A stretch of 64,000 nucleotides of DNA from Oscheius dolichura. Lineage: Eukaryota; Nematoda; Chromadorea; Rhabditida; Rhabditidae. A model generated the notes under the pieces. That model made no database searches, was not told where the DNA came from, and saw nothing but the letters and a program-made list of their open reading frames with translations. Below are positions 62,161 through 64,000 of this stretch, in pieces. Where the stretch lies: positions 5,876,001 to 5,940,000 of the forward strand of contig OW051494.1 in assembly GCA_932521035.1 (NCBI GenBank), given 5' to 3'. Made by a program: the position numbers and the translations under genes. Each line of letters begins with the position of its first letter. Positions within the stretch are counted from its first letter, which is position 1.

Positions 62161-64000
62161 ATGTTCCACGGTAAGAATCTTTCATCCTATCCAACGGTCA
62201 CTTTTAGAGAGTCAGACAGACAACGGCTACTGAAACCGAAGCCGCGAAGGCTCCGTCTGCCGACGATCGGCCAGTACAGCTACGGTGAGCCGTCTCCCTC
62301 GACGCCCTGCAGTGTCTTCTCCTTCGACCTGCCCAATTCCCCGGCCGTCCTGCCCACTCCCAGAAACAGGTGAGATACACGTCGGTGAGGGGGTGATTCC
62401 AATTCGTAAATTCCCACCATCCGTCGCGTGAGGTGGATCAATCTCCCCCTTCCTTGTCTACCAAAATCGAAATCTGTTAGAGTTGTTCAAAAAAGACGAG
62501 ATAGGTTGGCTATCAGCTGATGTTCGTGAGTAGCCGAGTGTTGCCTTCAGGATGCAGAGGGCCATGAGCACCCCGGCTGAGGTGCCGTCCTCCCCCGCCT
62601 CCATATTCAACTTCGACCTCCTCTACACGTCTCCCTTCGAGTTTGGATCTCAAAAAACAATCCGGTAGGTCCTATTTGTATTTGTGGCCGGTCACGTTCG
62701 AATGACGCCATGTTTTGGTCTCTTCTTTCGTCTGACCAAAGGAGAATAAACTAGTCTTTGATGCGGAGACGGTCGTCGATGTTTCAGGTCGACCCCTCAG
62801 ACTCCCGTCACCCCAGGTATCAAGTCGGTCCCCTTCCCCGTCCTCCCGACCATCGATGAGGCCAGAGGATCATTTAGTACCACCGCTGAGCAGGAAGAAC
62901 CCTCAGAACAGTTGATACCCTCGACGACCGACTGGAAGTCCATCCGACTAGTGATGATCGTCATCTTTTTTACGAGGATACAGTTCACTGTATATTTCGC
63001 TTCCCTATTTCCCTTTATGAGAGAGGTATTCGAGGTCTCCTCCCCAAACGAATCCTATCCAGGTGGACCACAATGCGTCAGAGTATTTCTACTCGTTTAT
63101 CTCTGTCGCCTACAGTATCGGTATCGCCGGAGCGGCTCCCATTTTCGGAAAAGTCAGTAACCAGCTAGGATGTATCCGGAAGCCGTCGATCTTCTCCCTG
63201 TGGATAATGGTCCTCACCAACCTGCTCTACATGTTCCTCCACCTCTTCCCCTTCGAGGCAAGATGGGCCATGTTGGTTGCTCGTTTCCTCGCGGGGATAG
63301 CCGCCGGGGGGAATGCCCTTCTTCCAACCTACTGGACCTATGCCGCCGCCGAGCAGGACAGGTCCACCGCGGCTGCCCTCTTCGACGGCGCCTTCTGCCT
63401 CGGACTGGCATTCGGCCCAGGTATGGCTACTTCAATCCTTTTATACCATTTCCTTGGCAGGGTTCCAGTTACTTTTCGCTCCCATCGGCTACCCGGGCAT
63501 CTCCCTGGGAGGTCTTCAAGTCAACATGTACACTGTACCCGCAATGGTCTCGGTCGTCCTCCTGTCCGTCACCCTCTACCTCATGATCTTTCGTTTCACC
63601 GAAGTCCCAATGCCCCAAAAGCAGAAACGCAACTCGATCGACAGTACTGGTCAGTTCATGCCCATTCTCAAAGGCGCAAAAGAGCCATAAGTTGTAGAGA
63701 CGACACACATACCACCATGTTCACCACCCTCTGAAACCTCTAAAAACAGTCCCACCTAGTTGTGACGGCTTGAAGTTGGGCATATTATGGGCATTGTCTC
63801 GTAAAGCCTCCATTTTTCGATATAAACAGAAACGGTGGGACTATGTCCTTCGCAGCTGAAATTTGACTTCTAGGGGTTTCAAAGGGTGCGGAACATGATG
63901 ATGTAGCGTAGCCTCGAAACAACGATGGGTTCGAGCCATTAATCTAAAGTTTCAGTCTCCTCCGAATCCAGCGGTCCTGTCCTGCCTCCCTATGACAAGT
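62161..64000 (+). CDS. MFSD8: major facilitator superfamily transporter, MFSD8/CLN7-like, 3' end outside window
   Basis: A long Pro/Ser-rich cytosolic N-terminus (PTIGQYSYGEPSPSTPCSVF, QRAMSTPAEVPSSPASIFNF) precedes TM1 (SIRLVMIVIFFTRIQFTVYF). Then come YFYSFISVAYSIGIAGAAPI, a short basic loop (NQLGCIRKPSIF) in the place of the MFS motif A, and MLVARFLAGIAAGGNALLPT, followed by LFDGAFCLGLAFGPG and YTVPAMVSVVLLSVTLYLMI, giving about six membrane helices. The order and RFLAGIAAG segment fit lysosomal MFSD8/CLN7. A frame runs to a stop at 63688-63690, but a donor at about 63643 splices in phase 1 to an exon beginning near 63956 (SSESSGPVLPPYDK), so the protein continues out of the window. The first intron (about 39 nt after 62170) is itself open in frame, so retention would add 13 residues. 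Confidence 0.75.

Overview
The window is animal nuclear DNA, most probably from a nematode. The evidence is a neuropeptide precursor of the NLP-10 type (MPFSGGMYG-KR copies), nematode-style EB-module and GNAT proteins, very short introns (those I measured are mostly 35-45 nt), and an intron-like acceptor (pyrimidines + AG) just in front of most start codons with no visible upstream exon, as expected for spliced-leader trans-splicing. The species cannot be fixed from the sequence; the short introns and the alternating base composition would fit an enoplean such as a Trichuris relative, which is inference only.

Layout. Left GC-rich arm (1 to about 19 kb): the 3' part of an insulin/IGF receptor kinase gene, a small Shisa-like membrane protein, an unrecognised protein with about eleven membrane segments, a long secreted EB-module protein with recently duplicated exons, an insulin-like peptide gene with an intron, and an ER thioredoxin-fold protein ending in HDEL. 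This last gene runs across the composition change near 19 kb. Central AT-rich block (about 19 to 52.5 kb): tightly packed housekeeping genes. BRE1 lies on the minus strand; RRM protein, TRMT44, kinesin-1 and ATP synthase epsilon lie on the plus strand; then seven minus-strand genes follow in a row: GEMIN8, HURP/DLGAP, a DEK_C-SWIB protein, TONSL, UBA3, RPA1 and MRG15. Right GC-rich arm (about 52.5 to 64 kb): Yippee-like, a GNAT acyltransferase, the NLP-10-like precursor, a myosin essential light chain, presenilin, and the 5' part of an MFSD8/CLN7-like transporter.

How it fits together. The central genes serve chromatin, replication, splicing-particle assembly, cell division and protein modification, and sit 115-260 bp apart in co-directional runs, as in nematode operons. 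The GC-rich arms carry signalling, secreted and membrane genes, often convergent and separated by up to 2 kb without genes. The most interesting association is an insulin-like ligand gene about 11 kb from an insulin receptor gene. Gene models were made by eye from splice sites and reading phase; internal exon boundaries of the larger genes are approximate.
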